The notes under the pieces were generated by a model. That model saw only the letters and a program-made list of their open reading frames with translations. It searched no databases and had not been told where the DNA came from. This document shows positions 7,317-14,568 of a DNA stretch of 47,193 nucleotides, one piece after another. The DNA is taken from positions 1 through 47,193 of the IMG/VR virus record IMGVR_UViG_3300034196_000147, one strand, 5' to 3'. The position numbers and the translations under genes are program-made. The stretch is from a virus. The stretch's first letter is position 1. Every line of letters starts with the position of its first letter.

Positions 7317-8282
7317 TCAGCTCCCCCGCTGGGCCTTGCGGCGGGCGTAGCGCCAGAGGCCGATCGCGATGGCCTGCTGGGGGTTGCTCACCACACGGGC
7401 CGCCTTGAAGGCCCGGCGCAGGTCCTCAGCGACCCAGTGGACGGTGCCGCCGGCGAAGAGGTAGGCCACCGGCTTGAAGCTCGACCAGGAGCGCTGGAGC
7501 TCCCCGACGACGGCCTCACGGTACTGGCGCAGCAGCTGATCGGCCGCGGGATCCTTGCCGGGGGTGCGCACGGCCGCCTCCAGTCGGCGCTCGGCGTCGA
7601 GATACTGCTGGCCGCTCTGCTGCATCAGCGCCTCGACGACCTGGCGCGAGCCGAGCAGGGGGCTGGCCGACTGGCCGGGCAGGGCGCGCAGGCCTTCGAG
7701 CACCGAGCGGTTCAGGGTGGCGCCGCCGATGTCGCCGACGGCCACCAACCCCTTGGCCAGCGCGGCCTGGTCGGTGCGGATCGCGCCGGCGTCGTCGAGC
7801 AGCTCGTAGGAGATCACCGCGTTGGGCTCCGACTGGACGTAGATCTCCTTGATCTCGATCAGGCCCTTCAGGCCGGCGCGCAGGTGGGCGGTGATTGCCG
7901 CCTCGGCCGACTCGTCGCGCCAGGCCACCGGCAGTGCCGTGGCGATCAGCACCGTCGGCTTCCCCTTGGCCAGGCCGGTGTGCTGGGCGCTCATCTGGGC
8001 CAGGGCCTGATACATCGGCGAGTGGGGCTCCAGGCGCCCGTTGGCCATCTGGCGATTGGCCAGGGGCAGGCGCTCGGCCGCGCTGCCGCCGATGTAGCTG
8101 GCGCCGCCGACGGTGGCCACCAGGTCGACGCTCTTGCGGATCAGGCCGGTGTCGTCGCTGCGGGCGAACGGGGCGATCACGGCCGGGTAGGGGCGGAGAT
8201 CCTTGCGCTCGCCGGCGCGGGTGATCGTGTCCTTGACCATACGCTGGCCGGGGTTGTGGCCCCAGCAGATGAGCTCGCTCAT
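7317..8282 (-). CDS. ParM-like actin-family plasmid segregation protein
   Basis: 321 residues, a usual ParM length. Actin-fold nucleotide motifs appear in order: a degenerate phosphate-1 region near the N-terminus (GHNPGQRMVK), TVLIATALPVAW (110-121), the SEPNAVISYELLDD segment (151-164), phosphate-2 AVGDIGGATLN (181-191), and the adenosine motif YLFAGGTVHW (274-283), followed by NPQQAIAIGLWRYA. ParM polymerises with ATP and pushes plasmid copies apart through ParR bound to parC. The ParR-like gene follows with a 1-bp gap. Upstream of the start the plus strand has GTTAGG twice (about 8298-8313), which might be further adaptor sites. Presence in a phage implies stable extrachromosomal inheritance, or positioning of replicating phage DNA in the cell. 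Confidence 0.8.
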   Translation of the reverse strand: MSELICWGHNPGQRMVKDTITRAGERKDLRPYPAVIAPFARSDDTGLIRKSVDLVATVGGASYIGGSAAERLPLANRQMANGRLEPHSPMYQALAQMSAQHTGLAKGKPTVLIATALPVAWRDESAEAAITAHLRAGLKGLIEIKEIYVQSEPNAVISYELLDDAGAIRTDQAALAKGLVAVGDIGGATLNRSVLEGLRALPGQSASPLLGSRQVVEALMQQSGQQYLDAERRLEAAVRTPGKDPAADQLLRQYREAVVGELQRSWSSFKPVAYLFAGGTVHWVAEDLRRAFKAARVVSNPQQAIAIGLWRYARRKAQRGS

Positions 8283-8324
8283 ATTCGTGTTCTTTCTGTT
8301 AGGAATGCGTTAGGGTTGGGGGTA

Positions 8325-8651
8325 CTAGGCCATCTTGTTGGGCTTGCCGCGCGGCGTGCGGGGCGGGCGGCTCGTGCGGCGCTGGGCGTCGAAGACGGCC
8401 TCAGCGGCCCGGAGCGCCCATCCGTCGTCGCTGGCCACGCGCTCGCTAATGAGCGCGATGATCAGGTCGCCGAGGGCGATCGAGAGGACGTGGGCGGTAG
8501 CGGCCTCCGTGGGCGCGATCGCGATCGTGGTCTCCCACATCGCCCTCGCCAGCTCCGGGTCGCTGCGGACGTCGGCCTCGGTCGCTGTGGCCTCGGCGTC
8601 GGTGGCGGCGCGCTCGCTGGCGTAGAGGCGGCGGATCTCGTCGGGGGTCAC
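8325..8651 (-). CDS. Small helical hypothetical protein
   Basis: 108 residues with a GTG start that overlaps the MazG stop (GTGA). Acidic, alanine-rich N-terminal helix (PDEIRRLYASERAATDAEATATEADVRSD), a hydrophobic helix (VLSIALGDLIIALI), and a basic tail (RTSRPPRTPRGKPNK). It lies between mazG and parM in the same transcription unit. No family is recognised. Confidence 0.6.
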   Translation of the reverse strand: MTPDEIRRLYASERAATDAEATATEADVRSDPELARAMWETTIAIAPTEAATAHVLSIALGDLIIALISERVASDDGWALRAAEAVFDAQRRTSRPPRTPRGKPNKMA

Positions 8652-8998
8652 TCGGCCACCTCGATGCGACCGATGCTCGCCTGCGCGCTGTAGCCCTCCG
8701 GGTAGCGAGCGCGCAGCTTCTCGACGTTCGCCGCCATCACGTCGGATAAGCTCAGATCAAGCTTCGAGCACAGCGCGGCGACATACCAGAGCACGTCGCC
8801 CAGCTCCTTCTTCACCTTCTCGAGGTCGAGGCCGTGCTGGTGGAAGATGCCCTTCTTCACCAGATCGGCCACCTCGCCCGCTTCGCCCGCCAGTCCGATC
8901 GCGTTCCATGCAATCATCACTTCGTCAGACGTGATGGTGAAATCCGGCTCTTCGATCAGCGTTCGCCCAGCAAGTTCCTGGTAGGTCGTGGCGTCCAT
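8648..8998 (-). CDS. mazG: MazG-like nucleoside triphosphate pyrophosphohydrolase
   Basis: 116 residues, the length of single-domain phage MazG proteins. The metal-binding pattern is clear: ExxE at 39-42 (GEAGEV) and ExxD at 65-68 (KKELGDVLWY), with the helical segment VMAANVEKLRARYPEGY following as in the family. The enzyme hydrolyses (d)NTPs to monophosphates and pyrophosphate; phage versions are thought to reshape nucleotide pools or starvation signalling during infection. GAGGAG precedes the ATG. The 64-bp gap upstream holds an AT-richer cluster of TGCA-type inverted repeats that may be its own promoter region. Confidence 0.85.
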   Translation of the reverse strand: MDATTYQELAGRTLIEEPDFTITSDEVMIAWNAIGLAGEAGEVADLVKKGIFHQHGLDLEKVKKELGDVLWYVAALCSKLDLSLSDVMAANVEKLRARYPEGYSAQASIGRIEVAE

Positions 8999-9028
8999 AG
9001 ACTCCTCATTGCATTAATCAGCGGCTTC

Positions 9029-9056
9029 GTGCAATGGTGCATTTTGCAATTGCACC
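9029..9056. promoter_or_regulatory. Cluster of TGCA inverted repeats upstream of mazG
   Basis: GTGCAA (9029-9034) pairs with TTGCAC (9050-9055), and GGTGCA (9036-9041) pairs with TGCACC (9051-9056). This AT-richer gap is one of the few non-overlapping junctions of the leftward block, so an operator or promoter for mazG-parM-parR is plausible. I cannot define -35 and -10 boxes with confidence. Confidence 0.4.
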
Positions 9057-9062
9057 AGCGTG

Positions 9063-9266
9063 CTACGGCTGCTCCTTCGCCTGGCGCCGCAGGGCGGCGG
9101 CCAGCGTGGCGAAATCAGCGCTCCTCACCGCCTCGTGGGGCGGGCAGCGCAGCGACGTGGCCCGGCGCTCGGCCTCGGCGACGAGGGCCAGGGCGGCGGC
9201 CAGGGCCTCCTTGCGCGCCCGTGGGCTGCGCTGGAGGGCGACGGGGAGGGCGGGGGCGGGGGTCAC
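9063..9266 (-). CDS. Small hypothetical protein
   Basis: 67 residues from GTG at 9266, which overlaps the upstream stop (GTGA). Composition is Ala/Arg-rich and helical (RARKEALAAALALVAEAERRAT), with one CPPHEAVRSADFATLAAALRRQA segment. No family recognised; kept because of the overlap with its neighbour and operon position. Confidence 0.5.
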   Translation of the reverse strand: MTPAPALPVALQRSPRARKEALAAALALVAEAERRATSLRCPPHEAVRSADFATLAAALRRQAKEQP

Positions 9267-9646
9267 TGCGGTGTCTCCTCTCGTGCGGCGGCCCGCTCGG
9301 TGGCGTAGGACGCCGACGCGCCATCGGCCCACCACGGCGGCGTGTAAAGCCGCCCCGGCCCGTACTCGTGCGCCATCTCGCCCCAGCGCCGCCAGGCCGT
9401 GTCCCGAACTTCAGCGAACGTCCGCGCGGTGATGTTGGCGCCCCCGCCCTCGGCATCCATGTAGTCGTTGACGATCCCGGCGTCGGCATCGGTGATCCCC
9501 GTCGGGTCGCAGCCGGGGCCGTCGAGAAACTGACTGATCGCCGTCGGGCCAAAGCGCGTGCCGACATAGAAAAAGCCCTCAGCGCCGAAGTACCAGAAGC
9601 CGAGGCCGCCCGGGATCGTCGGCTCACGATGATGCTCAGTGGTCAC
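9263..9646 (-). CDS. Hypothetical aromatic-rich protein
   Basis: 127 residues with a GTG start overlapping the previous stop by 4 bp. The N-terminal half is rich in Gly and aromatics (GGLGFWYFGAEGFFYVGTRFG), and the middle has an acidic stretch with DADAGIVNDYMDAEGGG. The C-terminus is charged. No known family is recognised. The amino-acid mix is very different from the alanine-rich shadow frames, which supports it as a real protein. Confidence 0.6.
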   Translation of the reverse strand: MTTEHHREPTIPGGLGFWYFGAEGFFYVGTRFGPTAISQFLDGPGCDPTGITDADAGIVNDYMDAEGGGANITARTFAEVRDTAWRRWGEMAHEYGPGRLYTPPWWADGASASYATERAAAREETPQ

Positions 9647-9861
9647 TTTCTTCCCTCCTGTCGATAAATCTCGGCCTTCGCCGCCTCGCTATCCCCGCCG
9701 TACCAGGCGGCGGCTAGGGCGCTCAGGCTGATGGCTCCGATGCCCATCAGGTCATCCGCCCGCTTCCGTCGCTCCGCCCGCGTCCGCGGCTTGGGGCCGA
9801 GGCGCCGGGCTGCCCGCTGCGTTGCGCGGGTGGTCAGGGTTGCGATCGGATAGGTGCTCAT
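9643..9861 (-). CDS. Small basic hypothetical protein overlapping its neighbour
   Basis: 72 residues. ATG at 9861 has GGAGG upstream, and the end overlaps the next gene in a GTGA junction. Basic N-terminal half (TRATQRAARRLGPKPRTRAERRKRADDLMG) and a small hydrophobic helix (ISLSALAAAWYGG). It shares 110 bp (9752-9861) in another frame with the C-terminal part of the Zn-ribbon gene. Either both frames are used or the Zn-ribbon tail is not essential. Confidence 0.55.
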   Translation of the reverse strand: MSTYPIATLTTRATQRAARRLGPKPRTRAERRKRADDLMGIGAISLSALAAAWYGGDSEAAKAEIYRQEGRK

Positions 9862-10078
9862 CCTCAGAAACCTCCAGTCCGGGCAGCATCTGATTGCCCT
9901 GCCGCTTCAGCAGGGCGTCGGTGGGCGGCGGGCCGACCCAGCCGCAGCCCTTCTTGTCGATGCAGTACAGCCGCGGCCGCTTCTCGCCCCAGAGCCGCAC
10001 CTCCCCGCCGCAGTCGGGACAGGTGCGGGCGATGCGCCGCGCCGGCGGGGGCAGGGCCAGCGGGTGCGAGGGGCTCAT
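9752..10078 (-). CDS. Zinc-ribbon protein
   Basis: 108 residues. ATG at 10076-10078 overlaps the ParB-like stop by one base. A treble-clef or ribbon-like CPDCGG (about residues 20-25) and a CIDKKGCGWVG segment give four cysteines in CxxC...CxxxxxC spacing, similar to topoisomerase-type zinc ribbons that hold DNA. The C-terminal third (DRNPDHPRNAAGSPAPRPQAADAGG) is low-complexity and overlaps the next gene. Probably a nucleic-acid-binding accessory of the ParB-like protein next to it; that link is inferred from position. Confidence 0.6.
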   Translation of the reverse strand: MSPSHPLALPPPARRIARTCPDCGGEVRLWGEKRPRLYCIDKKGCGWVGPPPTDALLKRQGNQMLPGLEVSEDEHLSDRNPDHPRNAAGSPAPRPQAADAGGATEAGG

Positions 10079-12081
10079 CAGTCGGCCGCCTTCGCCCGGG
10101 CGATCACCTGATCGGCCAGGTCGTCGATGCGCACCGTCGCGGCTTCATAGTCGCCGTCGGGGATCGTCTCGTCGCCCACACAGTCGGCAAGGTGGTTGGC
10201 GACGTCGCCGAGCAGAACCTCGTCAAGCGCCTGTGTGCCGCGCTCGAGTGCGTCAATCCAGGCGAGGATCTGAGGGAAGGTAAGCGGCTCGCCGTCGAGC
10301 GGCGCGAGGGTGTGTGCGCGCACACCTGACGCCGGCGCGGTCATAAACTGGGCGTTGTAGGCGGCCTCGTGCTCGGCCGCCCGCTGCGCGTCTTCGGCGG
10401 CGGTGGCCTGTGCGCGTCGCTGGGCGTCGATGCGCGTCATATCAACGGCGGCCTGGGCGCCGGCGATCTCGCCGGCGAGCGCGGCGTGCTCCGGGTGGCC
10501 CTCGGGCAGCCGGCCGAGGAGCTGGCGCGCGTCGCCGAGGAAGCTGTCGGCGATCGGCAGCTCGGCCAGCTCCTGGGCCTCGTCGAGGCGCTGGCGCAGC
10601 AGGGCGATCCGCTCGACCGTCTTGGCCTCCTGCTGCGCCGCCTCCTGGGCCGCCCAAGGAAGCGCGACATCCGCCGCGGCCAGCATCTTCTCCAGCGCTT
10701 GCTTCGCCTTGGGGAGATCGACCCCATAGTCGTAGTGATACTTGATCTCTTCCTTCACCAGGATCACCGCGAGCTCCTGGGCCAGCTGGGCGACCGTTGC
10801 TCCGGCGCCGAGCTTCGCCAGGGCATTGGGGCTGCCCAGCCGCAGCAGCAGGCGCAGCGCCCCGATCGGCGCGGCGGCCAGGGCCGTGGCCAGGGCGGCC
10901 TCGGCAGGAAGCTTGTAGCGCTCCTTGATCTCCTTCTTGTCGGCCTTCTTCTTGGCCGCCTCATTGAGGGCGACGGCGCCCTCGGCCGCCTTCGCCACCG
11001 CGGCGCGACAGACGCAGCGGCCGCCCTCGCCGTGGGCGCAGACGATCCCGCAGTTGGGGTGCTCGGCCACCGTGTGGGGGAGCCAGGTCCGCTCGATGTA
11101 GACCACGCCCAGCTTGCCGCAGGCGCGCCGCTTGGCCTCGGCCCGCAGCGCCGGCAGCGGGACACTGTTCAGGCTGTCATAGTCGCGGTAGCTGGCGACG
11201 GCCACCGCCGGCAGCTTGGCCTTCTCGGCCGCGGGCGCTGCCTTCTCGCGCAGGATCACCGCGCGCTTATCGCCGGCGCAGGTAGCATCGGGACAGCGGT
11301 TCGTGCTCTTCAGGCGCAGCGGGCACTCTTTGCAGCTCGCCGCGCGCACGCTGGCCAGGGCGATCTCCCGCTTGGCGAACTCCTCTTTGTCCAGGTCGAT
11401 CGTGAGCTTGTTGAGCACCTCGCCCACGCGCTCGCGCAGCCGATCGGCCGGCCAGCTCGGCGCCAGCGTAACCAGGTGCTCTAGCGAGACAACTGACTGC
11501 TGGCCCGTCCAGATGTTGAAGCGCTCGTCCCAGGCCGTAGCGGGGAGCTCGGCCAGGGGGCGCAGGGCCATCGCCTGGCGCTCCGAGAGCTCGCCGCGCT
11601 CCAGCAGTGTGAGCGCCTGTTGCGGGAGCCGCAACAGTGACAGCTTGTTCGTGACCGTCGTGCGGTCGAGCTGGAGGCGCTCGGCCGCGGCCTTGTGCGA
11701 CCAGCCGAAGGCCGTGGTGTAGGTCTCGATCGCCTTCGCCTCCTCGTAGGCGGTGAGGTCGCTGCGGTCTCGGTTCTCAGTCCAGGCGTGCAGGGCCATG
11801 GTCTCATCGTCGAGGGCGCGCACGACCAGGGGCATGACGCGCCAGCCGTCGCCGGGCTGGTTCGTGGCCAGCGCGCGATAGGCCCGCAGGCGCGAGTGAC
11901 CAAAGGCCAGCTGGTAGCGCGCGCCGGTGGGGCGGGCGATCGGCACCTGCAGCAGGCCGTGCTCGGCGATGCTGGCGGCGATCGCTGCGATGCGCTCGGC
12001 ATCGTAGACCAGCCGCGGCTGAAAGGGGTTGTCATCGACCAGGTCGAGCGGGATCAGCACGGGTGTGGGCGTGTCAGTCAC
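10078..12081 (-). CDS. Large ParB-like DNA-binding protein
   Basis: 667 residues, about twice the usual ParB. The N-terminal ParB/Srx-like domain has DNPFQPR (17-23), the nucleotide-pocket segment FGHSRLRAYR (60-69, in place of the usual GERRxxA) and TENRDRSDLTAYEEAKAI (101-118). A helix-turn-helix follows (GWSHKAAAERLQLDRTTVTNKLSLL, 126-150). Then come two cysteine groups (C250, C253, C263, C268; C344, C348, C356, C358) that could hold zinc, and a long helical C-terminal region. In partition systems ParB binds parS and spreads with CTP; in phages and plasmids KorB-like relatives repress transcription. Copy 2 of the dispersed palindrome lies inside this gene. GTG start overlaps the upstream stop region. 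Confidence 0.75.
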   Translation of the reverse strand: MTDTPTPVLIPLDLVDDNPFQPRLVYDAERIAAIAASIAEHGLLQVPIARPTGARYQLAFGHSRLRAYRALATNQPGDGWRVMPLVVRALDDETMALHAWTENRDRSDLTAYEEAKAIETYTTAFGWSHKAAAERLQLDRTTVTNKLSLLRLPQQALTLLERGELSERQAMALRPLAELPATAWDERFNIWTGQQSVVSLEHLVTLAPSWPADRLRERVGEVLNKLTIDLDKEEFAKREIALASVRAASCKECPLRLKSTNRCPDATCAGDKRAVILREKAAPAAEKAKLPAVAVASYRDYDSLNSVPLPALRAEAKRRACGKLGVVYIERTWLPHTVAEHPNCGIVCAHGEGGRCVCRAAVAKAAEGAVALNEAAKKKADKKEIKERYKLPAEAALATALAAAPIGALRLLLRLGSPNALAKLGAGATVAQLAQELAVILVKEEIKYHYDYGVDLPKAKQALEKMLAAADVALPWAAQEAAQQEAKTVERIALLRQRLDEAQELAELPIADSFLGDARQLLGRLPEGHPEHAALAGEIAGAQAAVDMTRIDAQRRAQATAAEDAQRAAEHEAAYNAQFMTAPASGVRAHTLAPLDGEPLTFPQILAWIDALERGTQALDEVLLGDVANHLADCVGDETIPDGDYEAATVRIDDLADQVIARAKAAD
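10312..10325. repeat. Dispersed palindrome GTGTGCGCGCACAC, copy 2 of 7
   Basis: Exact copy inside the ParB-like gene, where it encodes part of the segment GVRAHT near residue 587. Being inside a coding region argues that the site is kept for its DNA sequence, or was inserted as a unit into a tolerant linker. Confidence 0.9.
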
Positions 12082-12307
12082 TGGCCACCTCCTCCCCGTG
12101 CTCGGCCTCGATGTGGTGGAAGTAGTAGGGACCGGCCAGGACGCGGGCGTTGGCGAACTGCGTGGCCGACATGCGCCCAGGCGTGGCGGGCGCGGGGCTG
12201 GGCAGGCCCGCCGTTGATCGCGTCGGATCGGGCATCTGGTGGTTCAATACCCGCGCGACAACCTCACGCAGGTTCGCGCGGCGTGGCGGGCCGAAGAAAT
12301 CGAACAT
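12074..12307 (-). CDS. Small hypothetical protein upstream of ParB-like gene
   Basis: 77 residues. ATG at 12307 is preceded by AAGGAG. The N-terminus MFDFFGPPRRANLREVVARVLNH is helical, and the C-terminus has an aromatic/His patch (GPYYFHHIEAEHGEE). It overlaps the preceding stop by one base and the ParB-like GTG by 8 bp, so the three genes are translationally coupled. No family recognised. Confidence 0.6.
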   Translation of the reverse strand: MFDFFGPPRRANLREVVARVLNHQMPDPTRSTAGLPSPAPATPGRMSATQFANARVLAGPYYFHHIEAEHGEEVASD

Positions 12308-12561
12308 TACCGAACTCCTTCGCGGTGGAGCCGTGCGGCCCCACTCAGGGCCGGCGTCGCGCCCGTCGGGCGAGCCGGCGGCGGCGTGTGGGCTTCGTAG
12401 GATGACGCGGCGGCTCGGCCGATCGCCACCTCCAGGCCGCCGGCCAGCGCGGTCAGCTGGCCGGCGATGGCCAGCGCATCGGCGCCGGGGGCGGCGAGCG
12501 CGGCCGCGACGGTGCGCAGCTGCGCGGCGGTGTGGCGGGCCGTGGACAGGAGGTCGCTCAT
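12307..12561 (-). CDS. Small alanine-rich helical protein
   Basis: 84 residues. ATG overlaps the upstream stop by 4 bp and its own TAA shares a base with the next ATG. The first ~55 residues form one or two amphipathic helices (LLSTARHTAAQLRTVAAALAAPG, ALAIAGQLTALAGGLEVAIGRAA), and the rest is a proline-rich tail. It may be a partner of a neighbouring DNA-binding protein. No family recognised. Confidence 0.55.
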   Translation of the reverse strand: MSDLLSTARHTAAQLRTVAAALAAPGADALAIAGQLTALAGGLEVAIGRAAASSYEAHTPPPARPTGATPALSGAARLHREGVR

Positions 12562-13106
12562 GCGGCCCTCCGGAGCTGGAAGTGGAGATAGCGCACCTGG
12601 AGCCAGCGGCGGCGAGCGGCGTAGACGCCCACGTGGTCGCCCCGCTGCGCGAAGCGGGCGATCCCGTCGGCCAGGCGGTCAAGCTTCGCGTCGAGCTCCG
12701 AGAGCGCCTCGGCCCGCAGCGCGGCCTCATCGACCACGGCGGGCGGGGCCGGCGGGGGCGGTGGCGGCTCGCGCGGCGGCGGGGCCGGGGCCGCCACGAC
12801 AACCGGAGGCGGGGGCGCCGGCCGGGCGACGACAGGCGGGGGCGGCGTGGGGGCGCGCAGCGCCGGCGGCGCGTCGCAGGCAACCGAGCAGCGCTTGCAC
12901 ATGCCCTCCCGCTTCAGGCTCTCGATGCCGGGGCGCTCACAGTGCGGGCAGACGAAGCCGCTGGCCAGCTCCTCGCGCAGCTGGGCGACGAAGGCGCGGC
13001 CGACTTTGTAGCGGCGGCTGAGGGCCTGGTCAGCCAGCGCGGGCGTGGCCAGGAGGGCGGCGCGCACCTGGTCGGCGATGGTGGCGGCGTCGGTGGTGGT
13101 GCTCAT
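12558..13106 (-). CDS. Putative DNA-binding protein with CxxC zinc knuckle and Pro-rich linker
   Basis: 182 residues from ATG at 13106, chosen because it overlaps the upstream stop (ATGA); the longer frame to 13403 is only a shadow. Helical N-terminus, with RRYKVGRAFVAQLREEL possibly a helix-turn-helix. A four-cysteine zinc site follows (CPHC, then CKRC about 15 residues on), then a proline-rich linker (APTPPPPVVARPAPPPP) and a basic helical C-terminus (VYAARRRWLQVRYLHFQLRRA). Lying next to the replication-initiator candidate, it may be a replication accessory; this is inference. Confidence 0.6.
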   Translation of the reverse strand: MSTTTDAATIADQVRAALLATPALADQALSRRYKVGRAFVAQLREELASGFVCPHCERPGIESLKREGMCKRCSVACDAPPALRAPTPPPPVVARPAPPPPVVVAAPAPPPREPPPPPPAPPAVVDEAALRAEALSELDAKLDRLADGIARFAQRGDHVGVYAARRRWLQVRYLHFQLRRAA

Positions 13107-13381
13107 CGGGATACCTCGGCGTCGAGCCGATCCGCCTCGGCCAGGAGCTCGGCCGCCTGGCGTCGGGCGAAGCGGGTGTGCAGCGTGTCGATGTCGCCGG
13201 CGGGCAGGTGGCGCAGGATGCTGGCGGCCTCGCGGCGGGCGGCCGCGGCCCGCTGGGCGCGCTGGGCGGGGCCGGGTGGCGGCAGGGTGGCCGGTCGATG
13301 TGGGCTGGGCGGCGTGCTGAGCCGCGCCAGCCGCTCGCGGTAGGCGGTCGTGCCGCCCTCCACACGGAACGTGCGGTGCAT
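13103..13381 (-). CDS. Small basic hypothetical protein
   Basis: 92 residues. ATG at 13381 follows GAGGAGG, one of the best ribosome sites in the block. Basic and helical (RTFRVEGGTTAYRERLARLS, then RAQRAAAARREAASILRHLPAGDIDTLHTRFARRQAAELLAEADRLDAEV). It overlaps the next gene by 4 bp. A conserved 14-mer (13394-13407) lies just upstream of its ribosome site. Confidence 0.6.
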   Translation of the reverse strand: MHRTFRVEGGTTAYRERLARLSTPPSPHRPATLPPPGPAQRAQRAAAARREAASILRHLPAGDIDTLHTRFARRQAAELLAEADRLDAEVSR

Positions 13382-13393
13382 GGGAACCTCCTC

Positions 13394-13407
13394 GTGGTAT
13401 CATCGGG
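13394..13407. promoter_or_regulatory. Repeated motif GTGGTATCATCGGG, copy 1
   Basis: Identical 14-mer here and at 14569-14582, each just upstream of a leftward gene start. Read on the plus strand it contains an extended -10 (TGG-TATCAT), similar to the TGC-TATACT boxes at 23834 and 33411. Read on the minus strand it is CCCGATGATACCAC. Which strand is used is not certain. A direct repeat TGGGAACCTCC flanks it (13381-13391, 13420-13430). Confidence 0.45.
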
Positions 13408-13472
13408 CGGGGCGTTGGGTGGGAACCTCCGCGCCCCGTGGCCCGGCTGCTGGTGGCGGCCGGGCCGTCGTG

Positions 13473-14531
13473 TTAGTCGGCCAGTTGGCCGAAGCGGCGG
13501 ACCACGCGATCCTCAGGGCGGGGGTGGCGCGGCGGGCTGGCCCGGGGCGGGCTGAGCAGTAGCCCGCGCCGCGTCAGATCCGCCTCCAGGTCAGCGACCG
13601 CGGCCGCCGGTGTGGCGCCGGCGTTGATGCGCTGGGCCACAAAGACCAGGTTCAGCGTGGGCGCGTCGGGCGGCAGCGCCCGGCGGGCCAGGCCGAGCGG
13701 GCTCTCGTCGTCGGGATCGTCGGGATCGTCGGGCTCTTCCGTCGCCGGCGGCGCAGCGGGGGGCCGGGGCGGCTGGCGCGGCGGCGCGGCGGTGGCGGCC
13801 CGCGGGGCCGGCTCCTCGCGCGGCCGCGGCACCACCACCTGCTGGCGCAGCGCCAGGCACTCCAGGGCCAGGCCGGGCGGGGTGTGCGCGTTGGGCTTGG
13901 CCGTAGCCATCGCCAGGGCCGTCGCCACGTCCGCCGGCGTCGCCGTCGGGTTGTTGGCGGCCACCCGCGCAATTAGCTTGGGGTGTGCGCCGGCTGCCTG
14001 CAACGCATTGACCGTTGCCGGCGCGAGCTGGGCGGCCTGTTCGTCCTGCCCGGTTGCCCTATCCGCTTCCGGAAAAGGCGCCGCCGTCTGCTGCTGCTGC
14101 TGCTCATGAGCATGTAAAGAGAAGATAGAAGGATCAATTTCTGATCCTTTTGGCGAGGCCTCCGGGGGCGTTGGGCTGCCCTCCGTCAAGGATCGATCGC
14201 AAGGATCAGAAATTGATCCTTTCGAGGGCGTGCTGAGGGCCACCGGCGGGCGCTGCTCGGGCGGAGGCAGCAGCTCGATCTCGTAGCCGCGGCCTCGGCC
14301 GCGGCCCAGCGAGTGGCGCACCAGGTAGGGGCCGTCGAGGTGGTGCATCGCCGAGGAGACGGTGCCCTCACTCACGCAGGCCCGCCGGGCGATCTCGGCC
14401 TGGCTTATCTTGCGGCGGGCGCCGTCGGGGATCAGCCGGCGCAGGGTGGTGAGCACCTTGTGGGCGCCGCCGGGGAGGGCCTGCATCGAGCGGGTCATCC
14501 GGGCGTGCGAGATGCCTTGCCAGGTGCTCAT
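13473..14531 (-). CDS. Winged-helix replication-initiator candidate
   Basis: 352 residues from ATG 14531 (an alternative GTG at 14561 adds 10). The N-terminal ~95 residues form a winged helix: GGAHKVLTTLRRLIPDG, then ISQAEIARRACVSEGTVSSAMHHL as the recognition region, and a basic wing with GRGRGRGYEIEL. A long low-complexity Ser/Pro/Gln and Ala/Pro linker follows (with a Q5 run). The C-terminal part has TATPADVATALAMA and LNLVFVAQRINAGATPAAAVADLEADL. The DNA encoding the linker contains two oppositely oriented 21-bp palindromic sites, the layout of initiator genes that carry their own origin (lambda O). Replication function is inferred; a transcription regulator is the alternative. Confidence 0.6.
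   Translation of the reverse strand: MSTWQGISHARMTRSMQALPGGAHKVLTTLRRLIPDGARRKISQAEIARRACVSEGTVSSAMHHLDGPYLVRHSLGRGRGRGYEIELLPPPEQRPPVALSTPSKGSISDPCDRSLTEGSPTPPEASPKGSEIDPSIFSLHAHEQQQQQTAAPFPEADRATGQDEQAAQLAPATVNALQAAGAHPKLIARVAANNPTATPADVATALAMATAKPNAHTPPGLALECLALRQQVVVPRPREEPAPRAATAAPPRQPPRPPAAPPATEEPDDPDDPDDESPLGLARRALPPDAPTLNLVFVAQRINAGATPAAAVADLEADLTRRGLLLSPPRASPPRHPRPEDRVVRRFGQLAD
14129..14222. other. Candidate origin: palindromic sites inside the initiator gene
   Basis: 14129-14150 and 14201-14222 hold the same 21-bp site in opposite orientation. The core is GGATCAATTTCTGATCC in the first and GGATCAGAAATTGATCC in the second, each flanked by AAGG and CCTT. A half site AAGGATCGATC starts at 14188. 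The stretch 14110-14150 is clearly more AT-rich than its surroundings. Iterons plus an AT-rich patch inside an initiator gene is the lambda-type origin layout; a binding site for the protein's own autoregulation is the alternative. Confidence 0.5.
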
Positions 14532-14568
14532 CGCGGCCCCCGCTGTGACACTGGTTGGCACGGAAGCT

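Noticed and set aside
12558-13403. 281-residue version of the Zn-knuckle protein
   Set aside because: The first 99 residues are Pro/Arg/Gly shadow of the 92-residue gene in another frame; ATG 13106 overlaps that gene's stop as expected for a coupled start.
14090-14104. CTG triplet run as a phase-variable switch
   Set aside because: Only five Gln codons inside a low-complexity linker; a change by whole triplets would not break the frame.
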